A DNA stretch of 44,319 nt from Anaerolinea sp. (GTDB taxonomy: Bacteria; Chloroflexota; Anaerolineae; Promineifilales; Promineifilaceae), in assembly GCA_014879875.1 (NCBI GenBank), contig JACSRF010000302.1, positions 1 through 44,319 of the forward strand. The letters run 5' to 3'. How positions within the stretch are numbered: position 1 is the stretch's first letter; every line of letters starts with the position of its first letter. Shown piece by piece: positions 22,964 through 31,619 of the stretch. The notes under the pieces were generated by a model. It was not told the DNA's origin, did not search any database, and saw only the letters and a list, made by a program, of their open reading frames with translations. The position numbers and the translations under genes were made by a program.

Positions 22964-24865
22964 TTAAGGGATAAACACCGGTCCTTCACCGGGAAACTCA
23001 CCGGGGAACGGCTCATTCAAGCCGGGGGCAAAAGCGGGCTGCGCCGGCTGCGGTTTGCCACTGCTCAGGCCAAGCAGTCCCTTGAGAAAACGCCACGCCT
23101 TGTCCCAAAATGTCTCCGGTTCCACCTCTGGTTCGGGTTCAAAGCCGCCATCGCCGCCGGGGAAGCCGCCTTCTGGCTCCTCAAAGATGAAAGGCTCCTG
23201 GATTTCAATCGTCACTGTTTTGGTCACGGTTTGCGGCTGGTTGAAATCGTCGGTGTAATTGACGCTGAGCAGCAGTTCCAGCGGCCCCGGCGCGGCCGGG
23301 AAGATGAGGGCGTCGAGCGGGAAGAAGCCGCCCGGTTCCAGATTGCCCACAAAGACGGAACTGTTTTCAAAGAAGGCGCCGCCGGATGGGTCAACGGCCG
23401 TTACCGCAAATTGACCAAACACCACCGACTTACTGCCACTGTTCACCAGTTGCAAGGGCAGGCTGCCCGGCTCCCCGGCAAAGAAGGGCGGCGGCGGGGC
23501 GTAGAAGGTCATTTCCACCGACGGCCGTCGCACCACCAGCAGCGTGATCACCTGATCATCCACGTAATCGGCGTTCGCTGCATCGTTGTAGACAAACGAG
23601 ACCTTGATCGGATACGCCCCAGGTTCCGTCGTGCCATTGACAATCAGCGCCATGCTCGTATTCAGCGCATTCCCCTGCGCCAGATCGCCCAATGACAGCA
23701 CGTTGGAACTGCCCACCGGCGCAAATTTAGAAAATTCGCCCCCTGCGCCAGAAACGCCGCCACCGGAAACGGGCGTGCCGCTAATCGTGCCACCGCCGGC
23801 GCTGCCGCCGCCCAAAATCATCGTCACGCGGCGCGCGGCGGCATTGCCCTGGTTCTGCACCGTCAGGTTGAGGGTGAAAAATTGACCGGGCTGAAGCTGC
23901 GCCACGTCCGTTTCGTAGCCGGTGACGATCAACTGCGGCCGCAGCGCCGGGCCTGTGGTCGGCGTGGCGGTGGGCGTGGGCGTGAACGTGGGGGTCGGCG
24001 TGGGCGTGGCGGTGGGCGCTGGCCCGCTGCTGACGCGCACAATGGGGAAGGTGAGGGCAAACGTTTCGCTGTAACTTGTGCCATTGGCGTCGGTGTAATC
24101 CACCTTCACTTGCAGCGTGCCAATGCTCTGCCCCGCCAGGTCGCGGCTGGCGTTGAGCGGCTGCCAAAAGCGGTTGCTCTGGCCGGGATCAATGCTGCCC
24201 AGGGCGCGCACGCCGCCGGTGTCGCGGGCGATGAAGCTGCCGCTGATGAAGGTGGCGACGACGTTGCGCGCCTGCACCTGCCCGGCGTTGGTCAGGGTCA
24301 TCTCGAAGTCCAGGTTCTCGCCAGGGGTGATTTCCGCAGAACTGGCGCCATAGCTGCTGACGACGAGCAACGGCCGTACAAAAGCGGTCGGCGCGGGGGT
24401 TTGCGTGGGGTCGGGGGTGCGCGTCGGGTCGGCCGGGCCGGTGACGGTGAGCGCATTCGCCAAAGTGACGGCAGCGGCGTTGGGGTTGACGACGGTGAGG
24501 CTGTAGACGCCGGGCGCGCTACCCGCCGGCGCGACGGCGCGCAGCAGGCTGCTGCTGACAAAGGTGGTGTTCAACCCGCCCACGCCGGAAAGTAGGACAA
24601 TGGCCCCATCTACAAAGCCGCTGCCGGTGATGATCAGTTCGGCGGAGGCGGCGTTGGCGACAGTGTTGGGTTGGACGGCCGTTATCGCTAACTGTTCAAA
24701 AATCACCACCGGCGTCATGGTTGGCGTGGCTGATGAGGTCACGGTCGGCGTAACCGTCGGTTCCTGGGCAGTTGCCGGAGCCTGGCTGAAAATACTCACC
24801 GCCAGCGCCAACAGCCCGATTAACAAAATCCATTTGTGTCGTGGAAAGCTGTTCACATTTACCAT
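22964..24865 (-). CDS. Secreted IPT/CARDB-repeat surface protein
   Basis: 633 residues. The signal peptide has a hydrophobic core ILLIGLLALAVSIF and ends near ATAQE. Then come a Thr/Pro linker, an IPT/TIG-like domain (about 70-145: ITAVQPNTVANAASAELIITG), a second Thr/Pro linker, and at least three CARDB-like Ig-fold repeats (about 165-280, 310-440, 455-550). The C-terminal tail is Gly/Pro/Glu-rich with a short WDKAWRFLKGLLGL amphipathic helix. No sorting motif or terminal membrane helix is visible. It sits between the ATPase and permease genes of a MacB-like system, so it may be the extracytoplasmic partner of that transporter. Start chosen at 24865 because it gives a clean signal peptide; the ribosome binding site is weak. 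Confidence 0.82.
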   Translation of the reverse strand: MVNVNSFPRHKWILLIGLLALAVSIFSQAPATAQEPTVTPTVTSSATPTMTPVVIFEQLAITAVQPNTVANAASAELIITGSGFVDGAIVLLSGVGGLNTTFVSSSLLRAVAPAGSAPGVYSLTVVNPNAAAVTLANALTVTGPADPTRTPDPTQTPAPTAFVRPLLVVSSYGASSAEITPGENLDFEMTLTNAGQVQARNVVATFISGSFIARDTGGVRALGSIDPGQSNRFWQPLNASRDLAGQSIGTLQVKVDYTDANGTSYSETFALTFPIVRVSSGPAPTATPTPTPTFTPTPTATPTTGPALRPQLIVTGYETDVAQLQPGQFFTLNLTVQNQGNAAARRVTMILGGGSAGGGTISGTPVSGGGVSGAGGEFSKFAPVGSSNVLSLGDLAQGNALNTSMALIVNGTTEPGAYPIKVSFVYNDAANADYVDDQVITLLVVRRPSVEMTFYAPPPPFFAGEPGSLPLQLVNSGSKSVVFGQFAVTAVDPSGGAFFENSSVFVGNLEPGGFFPLDALIFPAAPGPLELLLSVNYTDDFNQPQTVTKTVTIEIQEPFIFEEPEGGFPGGDGGFEPEPEVEPETFWDKAWRFLKGLLGLSSGKPQPAQPAFAPGLNEPFPGEFPGEGPVFIP

Positions 24866-24878
24866 AGTGAATTTACCA

Positions 24879-25577
24879 TTAAAAAGCGGTCGCCGCTTCG
24901 TATTCGGCGTCACTGACAATACGGCCGTCCAGCATATGAACCGTGTGCGTGGCATAAGCCGACATGCGCGGATCGTGGGTGACGACGAGGACGGTACGGC
25001 CGTTTTGGTGCAATTCGGCCAACAACTGCATGATACTCGCGCCGCTGGTCGTGTCCAGATTGCCTGTTGGCTCGTCGGCCAAAATCAACTGCGGGTCATT
25101 GACCAGGGCGCGCGCCACGGCCACCCGCTGCTGCTGTCCGCCGGAAAGCTCCGTCGGTTTGTGATGCGTGCGATCTGCCAGGCCAACGCGCGTCAACAGT
25201 TCATGGGCGCGCAGGGCGCGTTGACGGCGCGGCACACGGGCAAAGCGCATAGGGAAAGCGACATTTTCCAGGGCGCTGAGCGTGGGGATCAGGTTGAAGG
25301 ATTGGAAAATGAAACCAATGGTGCGCCGCCGGTAACGCGCCAGGGCGTTCTCGTCCAGGGCGCTGATGGATTGGCCGTCTACGACGATCTGGCCGTCAGT
25401 TGGCCGATCTAGCCCGCCGAGCAGGTAGAGCAGCGTGCTTTTGCCGGAGCCGGACGGCCCCATCACGGCATGAAACGTATTGGGGGCGACGCTCAGGTCT
25501 ACGCCGTCCAGGGCGTGTACCTTTTGCCGCCCCATCTGGTACGTCTTGCGCAGGTTGGTGATAGTGATGAAAGACAT
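24879..25577 (-). CDS. ABC transporter ATPase, MacB/LolD type
   Basis: 232 residues. Walker A GPSGSGKST near 38, signature LSGGQQQRVAVARAL near 145, Walker B LILADEPTGNLD, and the H-loop in VVTHDPRMS. LSGGQQQRVA together with EPTGNLD is typical of the LolD/MacB/FtsE class. It should power the MacB-like permease encoded two genes downstream. The ATG at 25577 has no clear ribosome binding site, and the upstream 110 bp are filled by a heptamer repeat array. Confidence 0.94.
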   Translation of the reverse strand: MSFITITNLRKTYQMGRQKVHALDGVDLSVAPNTFHAVMGPSGSGKSTLLYLLGGLDRPTDGQIVVDGQSISALDENALARYRRRTIGFIFQSFNLIPTLSALENVAFPMRFARVPRRQRALRAHELLTRVGLADRTHHKPTELSGGQQQRVAVARALVNDPQLILADEPTGNLDTTSGASIMQLLAELHQNGRTVLVVTHDPRMSAYATHTVHMLDGRIVSDAEYEAATAF

Positions 25578-25586
25578 GGCGAGCGT

Positions 25587-25676
25587 TAATAGTCAGTAAT
25601 CAGTAATCGGTTATCGGTTATCGGTTATCCGTTATCCGTTTACTGATCACCGATTACCGTTCACCGATTACCGTTC
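25587..25676. repeat. Heptamer array between YIP1 and ABC ATPase genes
   Basis: Tandem units of AGTAATC, then ATCGGTT (three), ATCCGTT (two), and then two 14-bp units TTCACCGATTACCG-like (about 25650-25672). On the transcribed minus strand it begins 12 nt after the YIP1 stop and ends 10 bp before the ATPase start, so it fills almost the whole gap. Confidence 0.8.
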
Positions 25677-25687
25677 TTCACGTGGTA

Positions 25688-26467
25688 TTAAAAAAACGGC
25701 CGTATCACCGTCAGGTCATTAAATTGCGCCGCAATGAGCGCCGGGACGCCGCGCAGCAGGAAAAGGAGGAGGGTGACGAGGAGAACGGCCGTCCACGATT
25801 TCACCTTGCTCAACTGATCGCCGACGCGCGCGCCCACGCCCAGCAGCAGAATGTGCCAGAAGAAGTAGAGGTCAACGGCCGTCAGCAGCGCCGCGACAAA
25901 CACAAACCAAACCCCCTCGCCGGCCGGGGCAAAACCAGACAGTCCCAGGCTGGCGAGCTGCTGCCCACTGCTCCACATCGCCACAATGCGCACCCCGTCG
26001 CGCAGAGCGAAGGGCAGCAGCGACCAGGCGGTGACATTGAGGACCTGGCGGCTGCTGGCGCGGCCGCCCAGCAAGGTCAGCAGCAGGTGCAGCAGCCAAC
26101 CCAACACCAGCCAACCCAGGTAGACGCCCAAGACGGCCGTTACGCCGGGCAGCAAATAGGTAAAGACGGGGCCGCTGGTGGCCGTCATCGCCTGCATGAA
26201 CTGCGCCTGCTGCTCTGGCGTGTAATACTCCCATCCGGGCGGATACTGCATTTGCCCGCTGGCGGCGGCGCTGGCTTTCAGCCCACCGGCAACCAGCGCG
26301 TGAATGAGGGCGGTAGCGGCCAGGATGAAGAGTGGTGTTTGGGAAACGGCCGTGTCCATCTCCGCCATACGTACAAACATGCGACGTGGGCGGAACAATG
26401 CCGGCAGCAGCCAATCAAAGCGCCAGCGGCCTGTTGTCCCATACGTTGACAGCGTTACATCGTTCAT
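25688..26467 (-). CDS. YIP1 family membrane protein
   Basis: 259 residues with about five predicted membrane helices: around 45-65, 100-130 (GPVFTYLLPGVTAVLGVYLGWLVLGWLLHLLL), 150-165, 185-215 and 225-245. The pattern, including LLPFALRDGVRI and the Gly/Leu-rich second helix, fits Yip1-domain proteins, which in bacteria often neighbour ABC exporters. It is first in the transporter run and may assist assembly or membrane placement; its biochemical role is unknown. The ribosome binding site is AAGGATTGGCTTT-like. The 235-bp gap to RNase J upstream contains nothing that I recognise. Confidence 0.82.
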   Translation of the reverse strand: MNDVTLSTYGTTGRWRFDWLLPALFRPRRMFVRMAEMDTAVSQTPLFILAATALIHALVAGGLKASAAASGQMQYPPGWEYYTPEQQAQFMQAMTATSGPVFTYLLPGVTAVLGVYLGWLVLGWLLHLLLTLLGGRASSRQVLNVTAWSLLPFALRDGVRIVAMWSSGQQLASLGLSGFAPAGEGVWFVFVAALLTAVDLYFFWHILLLGVGARVGDQLSKVKSWTAVLLVTLLLFLLRGVPALIAAQFNDLTVIRPFF

Positions 26468-26702
26468 AAAGCCAATCCTTTATCCATTTTTCCCCGCCCC
26501 AGGCGCTAATTTTGCCACAAACAAGCAGCGTGAACATGACGATTTACCAATCATGTACACACGCTTGACCCCAACCGACGTACTCTCCCCTTCGTAGTCA
26601 TAGAGCCTGCGCTGAGTGCGCCGAAGCGTAACGGCCGGCGCGATGACGGTGAGCGGCCAGGAAAAGAGGGCTGCCATTAATGACACGCAGCGCAAGAGCC
26701 GT

Positions 26703-28340
26703 TTACTTGACGACGACGTGGACGAGCGGCCGTCTCCCCGTTTCCGCATACAAATAACGGCCGAGAGCGTCTTCCACTGCCTCGTTCAGCGCGCCGGCGC
26801 TGTTGGCGTACACTTCGACCGCGCGCCCAATCGCTTCGACCACGCCATCGAACAGCACGCCAGACTCGTTGGGGTTGACAAAGCCGCGCGAGATGATGTC
26901 CGGTCGCCCCACCACCTGCTTCTGGCTGTTCACCGACACGACAACAAAGATGATGCCGCTTTGCGACAGCCGTTCACGATCACGCACCACCGGCCAGCCA
27001 ATTTCGCCCACACTGGCCCCATCCACAAAGACGTAGCCGCCGGGCAGTCGTGGCAAAATTTCCAGTGTCTCGCCATCCAGTTCCAGCGGCGTGCCATTTT
27101 CCACAACGGCAATGTGGTCGGCGGGAATGCCCATTTGTTTGCCCAACTCGGCGTGCTGTTTCAGGTGGCGTAGTTCGCCGTGAATGGGGATGAGGAAAGA
27201 CGGCCGTACCAGGTTAATCATCAGCTTCATCTCTTCCTGGCTGGCGTGGCCGGAGACGTGAACCGGCGCAATGCGTTCGTACAACACGTTGGCCCCGCGC
27301 TGGAATAGTTGATTAATGGTACGGAAGACTGTCTCTTCGTTGCCGGGAATAGGGTAAGCGGAAAAGACAACCGTATCCCCTGCTTCAATGCTCAGGCCGC
27401 GATGCCGGCCGCGCGCCAAACGCCCCATCACCGCCGACGGCTCGCCCTGGGAACCGGTCGCCATGATCACCACATCCCGTTTTGGCAGGTGGATGGCGTC
27501 TTCTAGCTCAATGATCAGATCGTCAGGAATTTCCAGGTAGCCGAGGCGGCGCGCCATCTTGGTGTTTTCACGCATGGAACGACCGGTGATCGCCAGTTTA
27601 CGGCCGTATTTTTGCGCCAGATCTGCCGTCTGTTGGATGCGCGAAATGAGCGAGGCAAAGGTGGCAATGATGATTCGCCCCGGCGCCTGGCGGAACACAT
27701 CGTCAAAAGCCGCCTTCACGACCATTTCCGACGAAGTCCAGCCGGCGCGGTCGGCGTTGGTGCTGTCGGCGAGCAGGGCGAGAACGTCGCGGCTGGAGAA
27801 TTCGGCCAGCTTGGCGAAATCTGGGGGCCAGCCGTCGGCCGGAGTGTGGTCGAATTTGTAATCGCCGGTGTGGACGATCAGGCCAACGGGCGTGGTAATA
27901 CCAAAGCCAACACAATCAGGGATGCTGTGGGCGACGTGAAACGGCTCTACGGTGAAACAACCGATATGCAGCACATCACCGGCCTGTAATTGGATGATCT
28001 CAACGCGCTGCGCCCCTTTTGACTGGCGTAGTTTCACTTCAATCAGGCCGGCCGTAAGCGGGGTGGCGTAGATGGGCGCGTCAATCTGATCCATGAGATG
28101 GGGCAGCGCGCCGATGTGGTCTTCATGCCCATGTGTGACCAGCACTGCTTTAATTTTTTCTTTTTTGTCGAGGATGTAGGCGAAATCGGGGATGATGGTG
28201 TCTATGCCAAGCATGTCGTTTTCGGGAAACATGATTCCGGCGTCTATGACGAGGATTTCGTCTTCATATTCAATGACGGTCATGTTTTTGCCGATTTCGC
28301 CCAGCCCGCCCAATGGCACAATGCGTAATTTTGCGGTCAT
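26703..28340 (-). CDS. rnj: Ribonuclease J
   Basis: 545 residues. Metallo-beta-lactamase core with the HxHxDH zinc motif THGHEDHIG near 73-79, preceded by GGLGEIGKNM and ILVIDAGIMFPE, the RNase J hallmarks. The beta-CASP region has ATGSQGEPSAVMGRLARGRH and VHVSGHASQEEMKLMINLVRPSFLIPIHGE. The C-terminal domain is short, as in J-type enzymes. It would carry out 5'-3' exonucleolytic and endonucleolytic mRNA decay and rRNA processing in a cell that may lack RNase E. Start chosen at 28340 with GGAG 5 nt upstream. It lies downstream of the PP2C gene, with two hairpins in the 141-bp gap. Confidence 0.96.
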   Translation of the reverse strand: MTAKLRIVPLGGLGEIGKNMTVIEYEDEILVIDAGIMFPENDMLGIDTIIPDFAYILDKKEKIKAVLVTHGHEDHIGALPHLMDQIDAPIYATPLTAGLIEVKLRQSKGAQRVEIIQLQAGDVLHIGCFTVEPFHVAHSIPDCVGFGITTPVGLIVHTGDYKFDHTPADGWPPDFAKLAEFSSRDVLALLADSTNADRAGWTSSEMVVKAAFDDVFRQAPGRIIIATFASLISRIQQTADLAQKYGRKLAITGRSMRENTKMARRLGYLEIPDDLIIELEDAIHLPKRDVVIMATGSQGEPSAVMGRLARGRHRGLSIEAGDTVVFSAYPIPGNEETVFRTINQLFQRGANVLYERIAPVHVSGHASQEEMKLMINLVRPSFLIPIHGELRHLKQHAELGKQMGIPADHIAVVENGTPLELDGETLEILPRLPGGYVFVDGASVGEIGWPVVRDRERLSQSGIIFVVVSVNSQKQVVGRPDIISRGFVNPNESGVLFDGVVEAIGRAVEVYANSAGALNEAVEDALGRYLYAETGRRPLVHVVVK

Positions 28341-28376
28341 ACTATCTCCATGATTGGTCACAGGAAACAGGACCAA

Positions 28377-28436
28377 AAGCGGGGATTAGGGGGTGAGGGG
28401 ATTGTACCGCATCCTCTCGTCTCCTAATCCCCGCTT
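28377..28436. promoter_or_regulatory. 14-bp stem hairpin in the RNase J leader
   Basis: AAGCGGGGATTAGG and its exact complement are separated by 32 nt, 37 bp upstream of the RNase J start. No T-run follows. RNase J and RNase E mRNAs are often controlled through structured leaders, so autoregulation is possible but not shown. Confidence 0.45.
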
Positions 28437-28457
28437 CCAGGCGTTTCCTATGCAGGC

Positions 28458-28488
28458 GACCTGACCGGTTTTCATAACCTGTCAGGTC
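28458..28488. repeat. GACCTGAC palindrome at the PP2C stop
   Basis: GACCTGAC pairs with GTCAGGTC, with a further GGTT/AACC inner stem. The TGA stop of the phosphatase gene lies inside it. A half copy (AGACCTGACAGATTTT) occurs at 19255-19270, so this may be a dispersed palindromic repeat. It may also act as the terminator of the PP2C gene. Confidence 0.5.
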
Positions 28489-29411
28489 TGAAAGCGAATT
28501 AAGATCCAAACTAAAAAGATCAGGATTGATTGCACGAGCGATAAAAAGACGGTGAAGAGCCATAAGGAAAGGCGGCTGGCGTCGGAGAGGGCAGAGGTGG
28601 TTTTGAGGTTATCAGCCGCCACGACCACCACGCCTGGCGCCAATTCTGCCGGGCGCTGCCCATAGCGCAGCACGGCGACAGAAATATTGTCTTTGCCCCC
28701 GCGTTCATTTGCCAGCGTGATCAAGGATTCTGTGGCAAGGTGTGGCTCTTGCCGCGCGATGAAATCACCAATTTCCTGGTCGCTAACGTGTTTGATCAAC
28801 CCATCAGAACAAAGCAGAATAATATCGCCGAGGACGAGTGGAACCTCGAACACGTCAATTTTCGGGTTTCTGTCAGAACCGATGCTGTAGAGGATGATGT
28901 TGCCGTAGGGGTGGTCTTCCGCTTCGGCGGCAGAAATGGCCCCTTCTTCGACCAGTTTGGCGACCAGGCTGTGGTCTTTGGTGATCTGCTGGATGTGCCC
29001 GGCGCGCCAATGATAAGCGCGGCTGTCCCCCACGTTGGCGATGTTGGCGCGTTGGTGGCTGATAACGGCCGTGACCATCGTCGTAGCCATACGACGGCTT
29101 TCATGTTCATTGGCTACCAGTTGGCGTAGTTCCGTGTTGGCTCTGAGCATCGCTTTGCGCAAGCGTTCGCCCCTATCCGGCTCCTCTTCGTTTGTCAGGT
29201 AATGGTCTAAGACGCGCTCGCTGGCAAATTGACTGGCAATTTCACCGGCGTCAGCGCCGCCAACACCGTCAGCCACAATATAAAGCCAGCCAAATTTCTC
29301 TTCATCCTCTGGCGTGGTTGGTTCCCAGCAGGTGATGAAATCTTCATTGTGATCGTGATAACGCCCAATGTCGGTACGCATGGAGGCCACAATTGGGGCA
29401 AGTTCGCTCAT
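28482..29411 (-). CDS. PP2C-family Ser/Thr phosphatase, membrane-anchored
   Basis: 309 residues. PP2C metal-site motifs in order: DIGRYHDHNEDF near 14-25, VADGVGGADAGE near 47-58, ANVGDSRAYHWRAG near 122, SDGLIKHVSD near 200 and GGKDNISVAVLRYG near 235. A C-terminal helix at about 283-305 (LFTVFLSLVQSILIFLVWILI) should anchor it with the catalytic domain in the cytoplasm. These enzymes oppose Hanks-type Ser/Thr kinases, but no such kinase gene lies in this window. The start at 29411 gives MSELAPIVAS with a weak upstream AG-rich site (TATAGTTTGACCT). Confidence 0.94.
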   Translation of the reverse strand: MSELAPIVASMRTDIGRYHDHNEDFITCWEPTTPEDEEKFGWLYIVADGVGGADAGEIASQFASERVLDHYLTNEEEPDRGERLRKAMLRANTELRQLVANEHESRRMATTMVTAVISHQRANIANVGDSRAYHWRAGHIQQITKDHSLVAKLVEEGAISAAEAEDHPYGNIILYSIGSDRNPKIDVFEVPLVLGDIILLCSDGLIKHVSDQEIGDFIARQEPHLATESLITLANERGGKDNISVAVLRYGQRPAELAPGVVVVAADNLKTTSALSDASRLSLWLFTVFLSLVQSILIFLVWILIRFQT

Positions 29412-29493
29412 AGGTCAAACTATAACTGGAAACAGGGTCAAGGGCAAGGAGTAAGGAAGAGGGCAGAAGGAAGAGGGCAGAAGATTAAGATAG

Positions 29494-29532
29494 CTTACCG
29501 ATAACTGATAACTGATTACTGTTTACTGATCA
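29494..29532. repeat. Heptamer array at the end of the UvrD-like gene
   Basis: Units of TTACCGATAACTGATAACTG type, with heptamers ATAACTG and ATTACTG. The last codons and the stop (29516-29518) of the UvrD-like gene lie inside the array. The remaining 80 bp to the PP2C gene contain an AG-rich stretch and nothing else. Confidence 0.7.
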
Positions 29533-31588
29533 CGGGCTGCAAAGCGCGCCAGAGGATGCCGTCCTGGCGGATACCGCGCCGGTCGAGGTCGCTGTTGGCG
29601 AGGATGATGCCATCCTGGCAGCGCACAACCAGTCCGCGAATGAGGTGGGTGAGCAGTTCATTGCGAATGTTGAACTCTTCGCCGGTAGTCCAGGGCAGGT
29701 CAGGGGGGCGGCTTTGGGCGAGGACGAAGGCGTTGCTGAGGGGTTGTTTGGGGATGTCCCACCAGCCGGTAGCGGCCGTTTCTAGCCACACCTGCACGCG
29801 CGCGGGTCGGCCGGCGAGCATGTAGCCGTAAATGGTGGAGATCATGATCCCGTCCGGGTCGGGCGGCTCGCCCAATTCTGGCGGATTGGCCGTGACCAGC
29901 CCGTAATGAATGCCGTTGATGAAGGCCGCGCCAACGTCGGCGGCCGTGTGCAGCCCTATCGCCGTCGCCGCGCGGCGCAAACGACCGGCCGCCTGCACCA
30001 ACCAATCACAAACGGCCGCTCCCGCCAGGTCTGGTTCCAGGTGAAAGCGGCGCTGCGCCAGCAGGTCATTGAACAGGCTGTGCAAAAAGGCGTCGAGCGG
30101 GGGCGCGCCATTGACCGCACTATTTTCCAGCCACAGGCGCAGTTCTTCCACCAGCGCGGCCATGTCTGCGCCAACGCGGTTGACCTGGGCGTCGGGCAGG
30201 TCGCCGATGGGCAGCAGGCGGCCCTGCTCTGGCGCATAGAGCCGGTCGGTGAGGAGCTGCGCACGAGCCGGGTCTAGCCCATGAATGCTGAGGGTGAGCG
30301 CCTCGGCGACGTCGTAAGGGGTGGGGCGAATGCCCCAGGCAGGGTGCGCCAGGGCCAGCCAGGTGAGCCAGGCGCGGATGCGTGGCTCTTCGCGCGGGCT
30401 GGAACGGCGGCGCAGCAGGAAGTAAGGCAGCCGGGCTTGCTGCAAGGCGTGGGTGAGGGTGTAGCGCAGCGCCCCGTCCAGGTAGGGGGTGATGATGGCG
30501 ATGTCGCGGGGGTGTACGTTGTCCTTCTCAATGATGTCGTTGAGAATGGGCATGAGGTTGGCGATCATGTCGCGGCGGTAACGGCCGTTGACCACCCCAA
30601 TGACAGCATCTTTGGCCGCACCGGTGGGCAGCGTCGTATGCAGCAAGTAATTTTCCACCAGGTTTGCCAGGTGCATCATGTCGGCGGGGGCGGTGAAGAG
30701 GTCAGGGAAGTCAAAGACGGCGGCGCAGCGAGTACGGAACTGGATCGCGCCGCGCGGATCGGCGGCCATGAACCGTTTGTAGCCGCCACCACTGTCATGG
30801 GCAACGGCCGTTGTCTGCGTCGCCTCCATCAGACTGGCGATAAAATTCTGCCCGGCCGGCGTCTGTTCCTCCACATTATCCACCAGCAAATGGCGGTACC
30901 GCTCGCTGAAATACCGGTGGAACTCCGGGTGCTGCACCAACTGCGTATCAAACACTTCCACCGCCAGCGACAGGTCGAGCAGGCTGTTTTGCAGGCACGC
31001 CCGGCGGAACTGGCGCGCCGCGTTGGCGGCGTCGGCCAGGTGCAGCAGCCGCTCCGGTTCGCCCACCCAGGTGTCCATTTGTCGCTGCACAGCCTCGTCC
31101 AGCGACAGGGCATTGAGCGCGGCGCGGTTGAGCGTGTCTAGCAGTTGGCTGACAATCTGCTGCGGCCGCAGCCGTAAATTGGTAAAAGCGCCCTCGGCCA
31201 GCATGGGCGTAATGATGCGCCACATCAACAACTGCGCCAGGTCATAGCTGAGGAAGGTGGGGGGCTGGAAAGGGTGGACAAAACCGGCCGGCCGCGCCAC
31301 CAGCGGCCAGAAGAGAGCGACCAGTTCTTGCGCCAGCTGCGTGTAGGTGGTCACGTTCAGGTCGGCATAGGGGCCAATGCCCGACTGGTGCAAGAAGTTG
31401 ACGTAGGCGGGCCGGTGATCCGGTTCGGCGACGAGGATGAGGATGGTGTAGGCAGGCTCGCCCTCGTTGAGCAGGCGCAGCAGGCGATGCTGTAAGGCGG
31501 TGGTTTTGCCGCTGCCGGCGGAGCCATGCAGAAAGCTGGTTTGGGGGGCGGCGACGGCCGCTGCTTGCGTGGGCGTCAGGTTGATCAT
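29516..31588 (-). CDS. UvrD/PcrA-like SF1 ATPase with altered motif II
   Basis: 690 residues. The N-terminus reads LTPTQAAAVAAPQTSFLHGSAGSGKTT, a Q-motif and Walker A (22-30) as in UvrD helicases. Motif II, normally VDEfQDt, is replaced by LLVDNVEEQTP near residue 255, so the second acidic residue is Asn and QD is EE. A motif III-like and motif IV region is present (VVNGRYRRDM, PRDIAIITPY), but the usual C-terminal VTYHRSKGLEW-type motif V/VI stretch is not evident (ISTIYGYMLAGRPARVQVWLE takes its place). It may be a helicase relative used for ATP-driven binding rather than unwinding. Start chosen at 31588; the ribosome binding site is poor. It lies 31 bp after the large kinase gene. Confidence 0.78.
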   Translation of the reverse strand: MINLTPTQAAAVAAPQTSFLHGSAGSGKTTALQHRLLRLLNEGEPAYTILILVAEPDHRPAYVNFLHQSGIGPYADLNVTTYTQLAQELVALFWPLVARPAGFVHPFQPPTFLSYDLAQLLMWRIITPMLAEGAFTNLRLRPQQIVSQLLDTLNRAALNALSLDEAVQRQMDTWVGEPERLLHLADAANAARQFRRACLQNSLLDLSLAVEVFDTQLVQHPEFHRYFSERYRHLLVDNVEEQTPAGQNFIASLMEATQTTAVAHDSGGGYKRFMAADPRGAIQFRTRCAAVFDFPDLFTAPADMMHLANLVENYLLHTTLPTGAAKDAVIGVVNGRYRRDMIANLMPILNDIIEKDNVHPRDIAIITPYLDGALRYTLTHALQQARLPYFLLRRRSSPREEPRIRAWLTWLALAHPAWGIRPTPYDVAEALTLSIHGLDPARAQLLTDRLYAPEQGRLLPIGDLPDAQVNRVGADMAALVEELRLWLENSAVNGAPPLDAFLHSLFNDLLAQRRFHLEPDLAGAAVCDWLVQAAGRLRRAATAIGLHTAADVGAAFINGIHYGLVTANPPELGEPPDPDGIMISTIYGYMLAGRPARVQVWLETAATGWWDIPKQPLSNAFVLAQSRPPDLPWTTGEEFNIRNELLTHLIRGLVVRCQDGIILANSDLDRRGIRQDGILWRALQPVISKQ

Positions 31589-31619
31589 ATCTGGTCGGAG
31601 TATACCAAAAATACTGTTA

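Noticed and set aside
26480-26749. Short minus-strand frame between RNase J and YIP1 genes
   Set aside because: It overlaps the end of RNase J in another frame, has no ribosome binding site at plausible starts and matches nothing recognisable.
30281-31141. Open plus-strand frame of 286 codons opposite the UvrD-like gene
   Set aside because: Antisense shadow with no start signal and no domain; the minus-strand frame has the P-loop.
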